64,000 nt of DNA from Notospermus geniculatus (GCA_002633025.1 NMRB01000849.1:22140-86139); one strand, 5' to 3'; positions 14,501 through 24,655 are shown, numbered from the stretch's first letter. A program made the numbers and translations. Notes: generated from the sequence alone by a model not told the origin.

Positions 14501-17500
14501 GGCCCCACATATAGTTGAAGACGAGCCCTGAAGCCTCGCTGCGCGAGGCATATAAGCGATGCAGTGTCACAGCCTGTGAGAAAACAGGGGCGAAAGTATA
14601 GCTCCAAGGGTGCCAAATTGGCTGCAAATTGTTTGTGTGAGGCAGATGCAGCAAGTACCATTGCAGACAGTCTCAGAGCCAGCGGAGTGACCTGGGCCAA
14701 CCACTGGTAAACACAGATAAGCAGTATAGGACTCAGGTGAACCTGTCATCTGGTCATGAATAGTTAAGCAAAGAATGTATAGATGGCAGAAGTAGTAACT
14801 TGAAAGCTCACAGCTCTACTTTATATAGTAGGGGGATATGGGCCCCATGTGGGCATGCACCCCCCCCTCCCCCCCCGGTTGCACCCAAGAAAAATACGGG
14901 TTCCATTTTTTTGCCCAGTATGGGAAATTAAATAGCCATACTACCATATGGGCCCCATCTGGGTACAAAAAAATGGGATGCGCAAATACGTGATTAAATG
15001 CGCAGGACCGTTTTTTGACAGTGTTGAAAGTACCGCCCCTCGATCTCACAATTTTCGGCCAATTGGCCGACGCCATATTTAAACCCTGTTATTCAATTGA
15101 CCGATGCAGTTCGATTGGCGGCAACTGGCGATCGGTAGATTGAAATGCGCGCCATTCCTTCGAGCTGTGCAGTTCAATTGACCGATAACTGGCAATCGGG
15201 CGAAAATTCCTTACTGGTCCCCTGAGATATGATTTCCCAGCATTTGAGGATGTATTTTAGCACTCTGACATACGCATCTTATGAGCATTTTTCGCCGACG
15301 CAACCTTTATTTTCTTTTTCGTACATGATCAGGTGGAATTTATGGATGGCAGGAAAAAAAAACTCGTCAAAAACGGCCGTCGGGTTTGTTGTTTTTTTTC
15401 ACTTTTGGGAAAATGATGGTCGGCGGATTTGTCATCCAACAAATAAAAAAAGTGTGGCCTAAGGAATATATTCCAAGTCATTTCATCCACGAATCAACGA
15501 TTTCCCCCCTGTCACTTTTTTAAGATGGACAGCTACCTACCTTCACAAACCACATTCTCCTCAGACCACTTTCCGGTGGCTGTACAGGTCACTTCTAACG
15601 TCTGTCTCCCCTTCGTCATAAAGCCTCTGTCACAGGTATATAGATAGATGTGGTCATAATCATATTTTCCAGTGGTACCTACTAGTATTTTCACTGCACC
15701 ATTGGCAGGATTTGATAATGATGGACAAGTAACCGCTGAAATGAAATTTGATTACCGGTAAACTTGTAGAAGTCATGAAGTAAATGACAGATTTTAGTGA
15801 TCGCAGAGATGTTCAGTAGGACGGTGCTTTTCTGGTGACCGGCAATATTCTGGGCGGTTCACATGATGTCAAATCAAATGTGCTACAATGTTACTATGTA
15901 AATAGAGTTCTTTATTGTCACAGGTGTCTCCAGNTTGTGTGTTAATTGAGTGTGGAAGAAAGAAAGAAAGAAAGAAATAAAAATTTCCTACCTACCCAGT
16001 GATATCAAGATGGTCCCTACATTGATATGTAGGGACCATAACTACAGAAAAGACTCAGTCTTTTCTAGAGTTTCAGATTGTAAAGTTCCACTTGAAAAAG
16101 ACCCCGGTTGGGGTCGAAAATTTGTGAATTCTGGAGATTGACTTCTTGGAAAAATATCAGAATATCATCCTTAAGGGCGAGCCATCATTGTGAATTTTCA
16201 TAGTGCTTCAATCCAGGCCCCTCTGAGAAAAGCAATAAAGACACCCCCAGTTGACTGTTTTTATAGTCCAACGTGATCACTTTACTTCATAGACACAGAA
16301 AATGAGGAAAGTCCCAAGGATTACAGCTTAATTACATTACATAATCGTAAACAAAGAAATTCACCAAACACGAAAAACAGGTACCATTTTCTTGGAGAGG
16401 AAGCATGTAAATGACACATTGAAGGTGTGGCAACAATGTCACAAACCCATAGAACCTGGGCATGGGGTGGCGATGGTGTCCTGACATGCTCTTCATGTAC
16501 ACCATACACGCTCAGTACAAAAAGGACAACCAGGAAGTAAAATCCAAATCCAATATGGCCACCCTGTTTTGGAAAATCTGGCAGCATTCATTTATATTCA
16601 CATGCCGAGTACTCTATACCTGTTGAAAATATTGCTGTCAAAATGGGTGGACTAAATAGAAAAAACCTCGACCTTCATGATCCACATGTCGTTTGATCCT
16701 CAAAATGTACCATTTCGTGGTAAAGTGTACCGATTACTAGTCTTTTGTTTCAACTTATTAGCTAATTAGTGCGTCCCAAGATACATCTCATTCAATTCCT
16801 TTTGACTTATAGACCCCGCAGGTGCCTTCATTTCCGTCATATATCTTGTACTTTTATGGTATTTTGACATCTTTTATTTACAACGCCTGGCCACGTTTCA
16901 AAAATTCAAAACGTTGGCTCGCCCTTAATCAACACAAGTCATGAAATCATGGTCCATCTTCAACAAGGAAAGTGATTAAATGTTTTATGAAATATAAATG
17001 TACATTCAATCTGTGCCACAAAAATGCACTGAAATGGATGATACACAAAATCTTTATATCATAACATTAGTAACTGGCTGATCTTCAGTTGTTCAAATAG
17101 GGTGACAAGACCAGAGATGAATCCATCTAAAACGTCTTTTGTCAGAGCCATCATAATTTTAAGCTTCTATTATGTTACAGTATTCATAATTCCAGCCTGA
17201 CTTGAAACAATGAAGTACTTACGTCTACAGACAAGTGTACGACCATCAGTAAAAACCCATGTTCCACTCTTTGTATCACAAGTAGCTGTTGTGACGCCTA
17301 TGACTTCATAACCACCATTGCATCTATACTTGACAGTTGAGGCATCTTGTGATTCAATGGTGGCATGTTCAATGGTTGGTGGACTAGGGCAATCAGCAGC
17401 TGTGAAAGTTAAGAAAAACCTGTTTTATACTTGATATGACTTCTCTTCCATTTACTGCAGTCATGGCAGTTTCAACACATGCCATTACAAGTTGTTTTTT

Positions 17501-18336
17501 CTCCTGTAAAAGACTGAGTTCAATATTAACACTGCAGCCACATGCCACATAGCTCGCCTTTCATTTGGAAGCTGACAGGCTTTTCAGAAACAAGAACTGA
17601 TAGACTTGGTGATTTCAGCTTAGAAGGAGTTTTTCACAAATTTCTACATGTAGCTGAAACACAAAGACGACAACTCAATGAGGGGAGAGCACGTCGTCAT
17701 ACAAAACACAAAGATTGGGCAAAACTGTTTGACACCAGGCCGCAATGTTCCACAAAATGGCCAGGGCCATTGTGCTCACCTCTGTGATAAGTCTATGGTG
17801 AAGATGGCTCCTTAGCGGCCATATTTGAAGTCCGATTGGGTCAAAATTTGGTGCACTTGTAGACGGTGCCTAGATATATGTTCATGCCAAATCAAAACCC
17901 TCTATGTCAAATAGCCACGAAATGTGCCACCAAACATTGGATTTTGAACTTTGACCTCTGTGACCTTGAAAAGTTGGCCAAATAAAAAACCCAGGGTTTA
18001 CGTGATGTAGTCTCATCAGCGGAACCCACCATAAAACTTGCATGGTTCTAGCCAGCAGCATTCACGAGATACGGGNAAACTGTTTGACACCAGGCCGCAA
18101 TGTTCCACAAAAGGATAGCAATAGTGCTTTGAGTTGACATGTTGAGGGAACAAAGACGTGACTAGGCCTAGTACGTAGGCCTAAGTAAGAAATGAGAAAA
18201 CGGTCAGATTCTGTGATGACTTACCCAAAGCCATACTCCTGTCATGGCCAGATAATAACAGGCCGAGAGAAACGAGACATACACCAAAGCATTTCACCAG
18301 CGTCATCACAACATATGACATATCCTTAGTGAACAT
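2077..18336 (-). CDS. secreted multi-sushi (CCP) domain protein, 3' end missing
   Basis: Coding exons, 5' to 3': 18336-18225, 17399-17223, 15735-15541, 12652-12565, 12449-12340, 11971-11783, 11397-11209, 9181-9011, 8664-8494, 8147-7968, 7105-6923, 5602-5429, 2250-2077; about 704 codons so far. The first exon encodes a hydrophobic leader (VVMTLVKCFGVCLVSLGLLL), a likely signal peptide. Each following exon is one CCP domain of about 57-65 residues with four cysteines and the late Trp, for example CPSPPTIEHA, YRCNGGYEVI, ATCD, GTWVF. CCP3 is split over two exons. All other domain exons are phase 1-1, so any can be duplicated or skipped without shifting the frame. CCP chains occur in complement regulators, selectins and many invertebrate lectin-like proteins. 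No lectin, protease or membrane segment is visible, so the specific function is unknown. Exons 6-8 and 10-11 are recent duplicates. No stop codon was found, so the gene probably continues left. Confidence 0.88.
2575..2775 (+). mobile_element. Helentron-like family, copy 1 (3' fragment)
   Basis: The 3' part matches 30260-30487 closely (ACCCAAGCGGTTTAGAAACG, then a GAC-rich tract). It ends in hairpin GCTCACCTC-ACA-GAGGTGAGC followed by TAAAAA. The 5' end is absent. Confidence 0.7.
3099..3270 (-). repeat. dispersed repeat with hammerhead-like core, copy 1
   Basis: On the minus strand it reads TTCCAG, CCTGAAGA, hairpin GACCCC-ACTT-GGGGTC, GAAA, and later CTGGAA. The same module occurs at 11412-11570, 16030-16145, 39335-39470, 39748-39877 and 50491-50640. 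The hairpin loop differs among copies (ACTT, GGTT) while the stem stays paired. Confidence 0.7.
3329..4680 (+). mobile_element. Helentron-like family, copy 2 (full length)
   Basis: Begins TGGTCCATGGACCATGTGCT with subterminal GCTCACTCG and ends with CGAGTGAGC plus TAAAA, so the two subterminal words are exact complements. A CGACGACGG-rich tract precedes the 3' hairpin. It has no coding capacity and sits in an intron of the CCP gene. A TAGGCCTA-rich patch (3535-3790) is embedded. Helentron-associated elements (HINEs) have subterminal inverted repeats and a 3' stem-loop; assignment to that group is inference. Confidence 0.6.
3535..3790. repeat. AGGCCTA palindromic word cluster
   Basis: CCTAGGCCTAGGC-type strings recur many times. 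Similar short runs occur at 20250-20275 and 20535-20550, and TAGGCCTA is scattered through the whole window. Such words are common in some marine invertebrate genomes; nothing here shows a function. Confidence 0.6.
5377..5919 (-). repeat. segmental duplicate carrying CCP exon 10 (partner at 2031-2566)
   Basis: This is the partner of the block at 2031-2566. It holds CCP exon 5602-5429, phase 1-1, with acceptor ATTTTCAG and donor GTAAGATG. Homology ends around the word GCTTGACAAA in both copies. Confidence 0.9.
7229..7361. mobile_element. inverted-repeat MITE, about 130 bp
   Basis: GGACCATATTCATAAAACCT and GGTTTCATGAATATGGGC are inverted ends. The paralogous intron copies at 8390 and 8910 read straight through (CCACCAGGTCTTTCTATGG), so this is an insertion younger than the exon duplication. 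Confidence 0.85.
7415..7902. mobile_element. Harbinger-like MITE, 488 bp, TAA duplication
   Basis: Termini GGCCACAATTATTTTATTTG and GTGTTGCC (complement GGCAACAC) are flanked by TAA at 7412-7414 and 7903-7905. The paralogous introns at 8435 and 8955 show the empty site ACCATAATAAAAG with a single TAA. Internally the phrase GGAAAATAAAAATAAAAAT recurs. A 3-bp TWA duplication is characteristic of PIF/Harbinger transposons. Confidence 0.85.
7918..9260 (-). repeat. tandem triplication of a CCP exon with its intron, 517-bp unit
   Basis: Three consecutive units carry CCP exons at 9181-9011, 8664-8494 and 8147-7968, spaced exactly 517 bp. Exons at 9181 and 8664 differ by one silent base. The third has two amino-acid changes (R to W, N to S) and three extra codons (Leu-Leu-Glu) before the donor. 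Flanking intron sequence is nearly identical, including the phrase GACATGGTTGGCCACCAGG, which is also present at 7210-7230 beside exon 7105-6923, so an older fourth duplication is visible. Confidence 0.93.
9379..9938. mobile_element. 560-bp TIR element, TA duplication
   Basis: Ends CCGTATTTTCCTGACTATAG and (complement) CCGTATTTTTCGGACTATAA, each followed by repeated GGCGCACC words; TA flanks both ends (9377-9378, 9939-9940). This terminus is a common non-autonomous form in animals, probably pogo/Tc1-mariner related. The minus open frame 9829-9599 inside may be a transposase scrap but I recognise no motif. Confidence 0.8.
9986..10493. mobile_element. Harbinger-like MITE, same family, 508 bp
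   Basis: GGCCACGGTTAG... to ...AAAAAGTGTGGCC, flanked by TAA on both sides (9983-9985, 10494-10496). The AT-rich inner block matches 7415-7902. It lies between the CCP exons at 11397-11209 and 9181-9011. Confidence 0.8.
11412..11570. repeat. dispersed hammerhead-like repeat, back-to-back pair
   Basis: A minus-oriented core (11445-11505) abuts a plus-oriented core (11506-11560), giving a near palindrome: GTCAATCTCCAGAATTCACG at one end and its complement at the other. In the plus copy TTGAAAAAGACCC replaces CTGAAGAAGACCC, so the putative core is degenerate. Confidence 0.75.
12089..12222. mobile_element. inverted-repeat MITE, about 134 bp
   Basis: GGGCCCATATTTTCAAAG and CTTTGAAAATATGGGCCT are inverted ends; the centre AGTCCAGCACTTGCA / TGCAAGTGCTGGACT is also palindromic. 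It sits just upstream of CCP exon 11971-11783. Confidence 0.8.
12791..12957. mobile_element. Harbinger-like MITE, left-end fragment
   Basis: TAA then GGTCACACTTTTTTTATTTG and the GGAAAAAAAATAAAAATAAA block. The right end is lost where Helentron-like copy 3 begins. Confidence 0.65.
13206..13390. other. assembly gap (185 N)
   Basis: A run of N inside Helentron-like copy 3. Single N characters also occur at 3604, 4207, 15934, 18076, 21863, 35142 and 37148. At least 18076 and 37148 look like contig joins because flanking sequence is repeated across them. Confidence 0.97.
13577..14046. mobile_element. 470-bp TIR element nested in Helentron-like copy 3
   Basis: CCGTAAAGCGAAATATGTTC and, inverted, CCGTAAAGCGAAATATTTTC. 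TATA borders both ends, read either as a 4-bp duplication or TA plus chance. The uninterrupted homologue near 4550 shows the empty site. Confidence 0.8.
14191..15222. mobile_element. about 1-kb element with ~200-bp inverted ends
   Basis: The left arm 14191-14385 (containing GAGGGGCGGTACTTTCAACA and GCGCATTAATCACGTATTTG) is repeated inverted at 14960-15222. The middle, including CCCATATGGGCCC words, has no recognisable gene. Located in the intron between CCP2 and CCP3. Confidence 0.75.
15330..15459. mobile_element. Harbinger-like MITE, right-end fragment
   Basis: CATCCAACAAATAAAAAAAG then TGTGGCC and TAA. The left boundary is unclear. Confidence 0.6.
15952..15978 (+). repeat. (GAAA)n microsatellite
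   Basis: GAAAGAAAGAAAGAAAGAAA tract in the intron between CCP1 and CCP2. Confidence 0.9.
16030..16145 (+). repeat. dispersed hammerhead-like repeat, copy 3
   Basis: Plus orientation: TCTAGAGTTTCAGATTGTAA, then a degenerate TTGAAAAAGACCCC, hairpin GACCCC-GGTT-GGGGTC, GAAA and TTCTGGAGATTGAC. Located in the intron between CCP1 and CCP2. Confidence 0.7.
16146..17222. other. intron sequence, nothing recognised
   Basis: Intron of the CCP gene between the first and second domain exons. Short open frames only; CCP1 begins at its right end (donor at 17222). Confidence 0.5.
17756..18075 (+). mobile_element. Helentron-like family, copy 4 (5' part, ends at a contig join)
   Basis: Begins TGGCCAGGGCCATTGTGCTC with subterminal GCTCACCTCTGTGA. 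The 36 bases before it (AAACTGTTTGACACCAGG and on) are repeated immediately after the single N at 18076 without the element, so this is a filled allele joined to an empty allele. The empty site places the 5' terminus next to AAAA. Confidence 0.65.
18225..18336 (-). CDS. signal-peptide exon of the CCP gene
   Basis: The start codon is at 18336, the first in-frame ATG before a roughly 20-residue hydrophobic stretch. The exon ends with donor GTAAGT, leaving one base that joins the first CCP exon as GCT (Ala). A second in-frame Met five residues in is an alternative start. Confidence 0.8.
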
Positions 18337-19138
18337 TTTGATCTCTAGAGTTGAGATACCACAGTACTGATCAATAAGTCCTCTCCCAGCTCTTCTTCCA
18401 CTTCCAGCTAGTTACGAAATTCGTGCTCTCCACAGAACAGTCAGAAATACATGATATGATGATTCCAACAGTCCATTTCTCAATCTTTATTTCCTGTCTC
18501 TTTCAACAGCGACGTCTCCACAAACATACCACGCCCACCTAAAGAAAGAATAAAAGTAGAACAACAACTAACTGGTAGCTAACCCGGCAATCAATGGGTT
18601 AGCAAAACAAACAGCACTCTTCTTCACACACACACACACCATGTACCAGCCCACCTACTAGCAAAAAGTAGCACACAACATCAAATCAACTGCTTTTACC
18701 AGTCGGGAACATGGCCGATCACCGGCCGATCGGGCATTTGGCGCTAGAACAAGCAGCAAAATCTCATTATCATAAATCACAGCTAGAACGGCCATTGGTG
18801 TCGCAGGTCAAAGTGCCGGCATTCTGGAATACCTGCCCTCATGTTCATCCACTTGAAAGTTCAGTTCCGACATTCCAAACTCACAATTACCTACTCATAT
18901 AACATTCATATCACTCAAAAAACCGTGTTTCAAACACTAGGCTATATCTAGGGGACACTTATACACATTTTCCTCTCTAAAATCAGCGAACGAATTTAGT
19001 CAGATGCGGGTTTTTTAATACGGTACACAAGTGATAGTTTGCCGTCTTCCTGTTTCCAACATTATCTGCATGCGGATATGTGTACCGGTATTTGTTTGCG
19101 GGAGGTCCATTTTGTGAAAAACGCCGGTAGATCGGCCT
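18337..19138. promoter_or_regulatory. 5' flank of the CCP gene
   Basis: Presumed 5' UTR and promoter side of the minus-strand CCP gene. No TATA box at a convincing position was seen. A (CA)n tract lies at about 18623. Placement as promoter is by position only. Confidence 0.35.
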
Positions 19139-20134
19139 CTAACGTCAGGTGATCGCGGTTCGCCACTTTTTTGACGTAATCTCCCGCTCGATTTTTGTCA
19201 CTTATCTTTGACCCACAACAATTACTTATTTAATAAATGAAATTGAAAAAAAAACAACACAGCATGTTCGACCTGTGTATCCTTGTTTATCCCATGTGAC
19301 CTTGAACCCATTGTTGTTATAACAACGTCGTGATGCTGTAAACTAGCCGGGTGCGACTGTTTCGGCGAGTGCCGGATGCGCTCCGAAGGGGGGTATCGCG
19401 GTTCGCCATTTCGTCGGAAATCGATGATTAAAGTGTCCGTATCATTTTCTTCACGGTAAATAAAGATACCTATTGTTAGCTCTGCTTGTATTGATGTTTG
19501 TTTTTTACTTTTCTTCAAAATCCGTTCACAGCAAGTGTGTGAATTTGCCGTCGTAAGTTGATACACCTTCCCCGTTCACTGCGCCTTCCGTGAAGACCTC
19601 TGTCTCATTGGTCTGTGACGTTACGACATTGTACGACGTCATTGTGACGTCGCGTATTTTGCATAATGAAAACAAGCGTCGATGGGGGTACCACGGTTCG
19701 CCAACAACTTCAAATCCCAAAGTTAACAATGTGCACGTGGATTTTATGAAAATGAATGACGTCACCCTTGACCTGAATCAACACAGAGGCCGTTGCATCT
19801 TTCAGTCGGGGAATTGTGTCAACCGAAACGCGGTCTTCAGGGTCATGAAAATGTGTGCCGTTTTTCGGCTGTTTCGTCGTAGGTTTGTCATTTTACTGCA
19901 TTGAGGTGGACATGCCGCGAAAAATCGGTGAATTGTGAAGGAAATAACAGACGAAATTCGATGAAAGTTGGTGAGCGTGTGGTGTTGACTTACCTCTTTG
20001 AAGTGGTCGAATAGTCTGAGCGGTTGGCGTGGCTACGTTCGGACAGGGGGGGGCAACGAAAAATAATTATCAGTTTGCGGTGCGGGCTGTGACGTGACGT
20101 CAGAAAGTGGCAAACCGCGATCACCTGACGTTAG
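19139..20134. mobile_element. about 1-kb TIR element upstream of the CCP gene
   Basis: TAACGTCAGGTGATCGCGGT at the left and the same word inverted at the right (20108-20134). GGTTCGCCA recurs inside near 19390 and 19690. A perfect CRE-type TGACGTCA lies at 20095-20102. No protein is encoded. Confidence 0.75.
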
Positions 20135-20898
20135 GCGTTGCCCGTCGATCGGCTGGTGCAAAAATTTGCCGTTCTACCGCCAATCGCCCGATTGTCCCTA
20201 TGACTATGTTCCGACTGTTTACTCAGTCAGGGTAGGGCCTATAGCTGTATAAATAGGCCTAGGCCTAGGCCCTAATTTTATGAACATCACCACCACAACA
20301 CCAGGTCCAGGAATCAGGATATTTCAGCATGTTCAGTCAGTGTGACCCAATTACAATTAGGCTAATTACATAGCCCATGGAGGTATAAAATAAGAACATG
20401 TCAAATGAGTCAGAACTTCCTGGTCTGGACCTGGTCAACACTGTCTCTGTCTGTGGCTTGTACATTAGGACATGTAGGCCTAGCCCTACAACATGCAATG
20501 CATGACATGGGCTTGGCCTTGCCTATCCCTATCCCGGCCTAGGCCTATGTACATGTGTATGTCACGATGTACAACATGAATGCACGTAAATGCGGGGATT
20601 CCCCATTTGTTGGTTGCTGCCTCACGAACCACCAGGCAAGCCTTACCCAAAATAAAGCATGATACTCGCAATTCGAGGTGGAGTACGTTGGATGACCAAG
20701 ATCACATATAAACAACTGGGATGGTTTGGTAGGCAAAAAGGAAACGACTGGGCACGGCCTTTCGCCTACTCGTCTTTATCGATATTTCTCGGAAATCCGC
20801 AGTGTTCTGAAAACTCAAACTCGGGTGAGTCATCATACTCGTCCCTAGGGCGCCAGACTGGTGCCGGCTCCCTTCTGATTGGCTAACAGTTTCTGTAA

Positions 20899-20970
20899 GT
20901 TTGGTCTAATGGTTACAGCGTTGGACTACCAATCTAAAGATGATGCAGGAGTGAGTTCGAACCCCACCAA
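20899..20970 (+). repeat. tRNA-like sequence (SINE head or tRNA pseudogene)
   Basis: Contains a D-arm-like GGTCTAATGGTTAC, an anticodon-like stem TTGGA-CTACCAA-TCTAA and a B box GAGTTCGAACCCC. The variable region is long and the acceptor stem does not close, so a functional tRNA is unlikely. B-box spacing fits a tRNA-derived SINE. Confidence 0.5.
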
Positions 20971-21152
20971 AAAATGCCGGATTTTTCTTTTTTCTTGTCT
21001 ATCCTTTGAACGTATTTTTTTTTAAATGGATACTGGTATTCATTTTATTAGACTGGTTCCCATCTTTGCCAAGTTTTTTTTGGGGGGGATGTGACCTGAA
21101 GCCTACCGGTACCATGCCTTTTTATTGCCAAAAAAGGCCTACCTCCCCCTAA

Positions 21153-21508
21153 GGCCACTGCAATTATTAATTATGTTTAGCGGGCGAAATCCCCGGGGCG
21201 AAATCTTCAAAAATCAGTTGTAGGTGGGAGGAATAAAAATAAAAATAAAAGTTGGCCAACACCTTTTTTGTCTTCAGAGCATGTTTTTAATGATAATGAA
21301 TTGTAGGAGGGGAAAATAAAAATAAAATCAAACAAATATGCACGAAATATTCAAAGATAAATGATGTATTTGAGCTTTGAACATAAGTTTGTCTGATATT
21401 AATGCCTCTGGCATTTCGGAGGGGAATTTGAAAGTAAAAAATATGAAAAATCCATTTTATTTTTATTCCAAAAATGGCAAATAGGGGGCCTAAAAAATTG
21501 CAGTGGCC
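21153..21508. mobile_element. Harbinger-like MITE, divergent copy
   Basis: GGCCACTGCAATTATT... to ...AAATTGCAGTGGCC with GGAGGAATAAAAATAAAAAT inside. TAA precedes it, but the right flank is TGG, so the duplication has decayed or the copy recombined. Confidence 0.65.
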
Positions 21509-22895
21509 TGGCTAGACTGGTACCCGATCCTAACTATTTTTGACATCGGGCTTTTGCAAAAGCGACACCATCGGTAGGATCAGGTACTAGTAACGTTTGA
21601 CATGTTGGAGTGTTTTTAATGAAAAAATAAATAAAATGGAAATGAGGCAAGGCAGAAAATTTTGGCAAGGGCGAGGACGAGAATCTAATTCTTTTTTTAC
21701 CTAGGTGGCCTAACCTTACCTAGGCCTGCCTGGGTACTTCTGATTGATTGGATGGTAAACGTTTGGGGTTATAGGCCTATTTGCACTACACACAAACTGG
21801 AGACACTCCATCATGCACAAACTCTTTAAGCATGTTTAAGTACCAGTACAAAGAAACACTAANTGAATGTTTGAAAATACACATGTAAGTCACGTTTGCC
21901 GTTTTAAAGGTTTCGCCCCGACCGATTGGAATGATAATTTAAAACAGTACGTACAGTCTTTCAAATAAGTAAATGGACAGCGTGTTTCTCAAATATCATC
22001 GAGATAAAACAAGATAATTGGATGCAGTTTTCAACATAGTGTGGTATAGTTACTTGGTCATATATCTCATGTATTTGGGTCAACCTAATGTTAACCCTTT
22101 GTTATGTAACAGGCAATTTAAAAAAGGTCCAGAAATCAACTTTTTTATTTCAAGTTTTCTTCAGCAGAATTCAAAGTGTTGTGATGAGGTGATTGATAAT
22201 GAGAGTTTTTACGAAAAAAAATATTGAAAATGTTTTTCCGTTTTCGTAATATCTCAAAATATCAAAATTTGAGATTTTTGAAATTTTGATATATTCGATC
22301 ATTTTTTAAAGTCATTTGGAAGCATTCATTCCCTCGTGATAATTTATGCAATTTTTGAATGTTTTTTTCACTTAAATGTCGTGATATTCATCCTCTTTAT
22401 TCAGCCTCCAGATTTCACATAATATTTTCTGCTGATTCGGTGATGGAAACACGTGGAAAATTTCGTAGCCATCTTGTTATCATATTCGAGGCATTCCTGC
22501 CTGTTTTCGGCGTGGGTCCATGATGCCCCACTTTCACTGACGCTACGAATGTCCCGAATCAGAAAGTTGTCCGGTTTGTAGATATTCTCAAACGTTTCTT
22601 GCAGTTCTTAAATGATTATTGGTTGATTCTAAAACATTCGTACAGTTCGTGTGAGTTCGTCGAGCCGCCACGAAAGTTTTTGTTTGTCCAAAACTTTCGT
22701 GGGACGGTTCACGAATTTCAAATTTGTATAGATCGTAAACACTGTCTTCGTAACCCTTTTTTATCGTCCGTAACAGCCTTGTAGTCGAATCTTTTGCATT
22801 CTGGGCTATTCTTGGCCATTCGCGTCTCCCTCAAATTCGGGAGCCCACGCCGGAAACATCCCGAAACAGGCACGGATGTCCCGAATGTACTTATA

Positions 22896-23116
22896 CTAGC
22901 GTCCCACTGGCGAATTTTGGCCTGCGACAAGGGACGAACGAAAAAATCGTAGGTCTTCGTAGACTGTCGTCTATGATCGCAGTGATTCTCTGGCTCCATG
23001 ATCCTATGCAAAACACATTTTAATTAAAATGCTAAATATCGCAGCTTGTCGAGGGAATGTCGCAGACTTCAGATTCGCCCCTTGTCGTGGGAAAAAGTCG
23101 CCAGTGGGACACTAGC
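22896..23116. mobile_element. 221-bp nested MITE
   Basis: ACTAGCGTCCCACTGGCGAA and GTCGCCAGTGGGACACTAGC are inverted ends, located inside the left arm of the larger element. Confidence 0.7.
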
Positions 23117-23267
23117 ATTATGAATCAGGAATCTTATCACGAATCGGCACGAATATTCGTAAGTGAGTCGTACCTAATTCGTACAATAGACTCTATCACT
23201 CCAAAAGAGCGCAGCACCTTTCGGGTGTCAGCGTCATGACGTCCCGCACGTCATTCTGAACGCCAGG

Positions 23268-23470
23268 GCTTGGTTGCACGAAAGAACTTACGCACTAAGT
23301 ACTATGCTTGCGTCATTTACGGTTGCACGAAACTTGCGTACGTAAGTATGATTCGCAAGTGGACTTCGTAAGATGAGTCGTACGCAGTGTTCATGCAACG
23401 CAACTTCACGAACTCTAATCGGGTTGCATGAACGATATTCTACGCACGAGGGTAGTGCGTAAGCCTAAGA
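23268..23470. repeat. TTGCACGAA / TACGCA palindromic repeat cluster
   Basis: GGTTGCACGAAAGAACTTAC, GGTTGCACGAAACTTGCGTA and GGTTGCATGAACGATATTCT recur with TACGTAAG palindromes. Related words recur at 24340-24655. Confidence 0.6.
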
Positions 23471-23619
23471 CACCTCTGGAGGTGTCGTAGGTTGTCGGGA
23501 ATTCACGAATGGTTGATGGTTAACCACTAGAAGTGGGGGACATGTTATGATTGTTAGTTGATAGAAAAATAACAAGGAAAATACATGTTTCTAAATTACA
23601 AATTACACTTTTAATTTGC

Positions 23620-23896
23620 CATCTAGTGGTGGCCGCCCACAAGGCGTGTCGCGCATCTGTAGAACGGACAATCGGAGTGTGGAAACGACGGTGGTCGTGC
23701 CTCAGCTACCTGAGGTATTCGCAAAGACGCAACGGCGATACTGCACAATTTGACAAGGGCCATACCGATAGCAGGTGACGACATACATGTAGTTGGCTCC
23801 CAACAGGTTGACACAGATTGTGTTGACATCGATGAACCCATCGATGATAATGCTGTGGCCGTTAGAGCGGCATTTATTGAACAACATTTCGCATAA
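23620..23896 (+). pseudogene. Harbinger (HARBI1-like) transposase C-terminal remnant
   Basis: The plus frame across 23623-23740 reads HKACRASVERTIGVWKRRWS, matching the H-R-x-x-VE-x-x-x-G-x-x-K-x-R-(F/W) pattern near the end of DDE_Tnp_4 transposases. After a frame change, 23811-23896 reads VDIDEPIDDNAVAVRAAFIE and a stop, as in the family's tail. The catalytic DDE region and the Myb-like partner are not recognisable. It is a relic inside the inverted-arm element. Confidence 0.6.
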
Positions 23897-24028
23897 GGGC
23901 CAATTCACACTTGTTCGCGGATCGTCAAGCGCATGCAACTGATCGCAGGTTTCCAAGGCGTCAATGTGCACACACATTGAAATTTATCATAGTCGGCGTA
24001 AAATCCGGACAGAGTATGACTAACCCAA

Positions 24029-24193
24029 AAGCCTGGCGCACACTTGAGCTATCTGCTGAGCAAAAAGTCATTCGAGACCGTTTGCTCAGTCAGTTAACTC
24101 ACCGCAAAATACGCGCACACGCGAGCTATCTGCTGAGCAAACGGTCTAGAGAGACTTTTTGCTCAGCAGATAGCTCCAGTGTGCGGCAGGCTT
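24029..24193. mobile_element. 165-bp inverted-repeat MITE
   Basis: AAGCCTGGCGCACACTTGAG and, inverted, AAGCCTGCCGCACACTGGAG; arms continue through CTATCTGCTGAGCAAAAAGT. Confidence 0.8.
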
Positions 24194-24239
24194 AAGAATC
24201 CTGCACGGGCTTTACAACCCTGCAACCAGATGAAATAAC

Positions 24240-24655
24240 ACTGAACACCATTGAATGTTTGAAAATAAGTCACGTTTGCCTTTTAAAGGTTTCGCTCCGA
24301 CCGATTGAAATGATAATTTAAAACAGTACGTACATGTAAGTACAGTACGTAAGTACCATTCGTAACTGCGTAAGTTTTTTTTGTGCAACTCCGGTAAGAC
24401 ACTACTTACGCACTGCGTAAGTTTCTAAGTTACGAATGGTACTTACGCACTGTTTCATAAAAGGTTTCGCTCCGACCGATTGGAATGATAATTTAAAACA
24501 GTACGTACATGTAAGTACAGTACGTAAGTACCATTCGTAACTTAGAAACTTTCGCAGTGCGTAAGTTTTTTTTGTGCAACTCCGGTAAGACACTACTTAC
24601 GCACTGCGTAAGTTTCTAAGTTACGAATGGTACTTACGCACTGTTTCATGCAAGC
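24240..24655. repeat. direct and inverted repeats of an ACAGTACGTACATGTAAG module
   Basis: The module TTTCGCTCCGACCGATTG...ACTGCGTAAGTTTTTTTTGTGC occurs twice (24283-24420 and 24464-24655) and once upstream at 21875-21960. Each contains inverted ACTTACGCA / TGCGTAAGT words. Probably a tandemly inserted MITE. Confidence 0.6.

Noticed and set aside
15952-15978. (GAAA)n, (CA)n near 18623, (GT)n near 39235 and poly-G near 35131 as functional elements
   Set aside because: Ordinary simple repeats with no supporting context.
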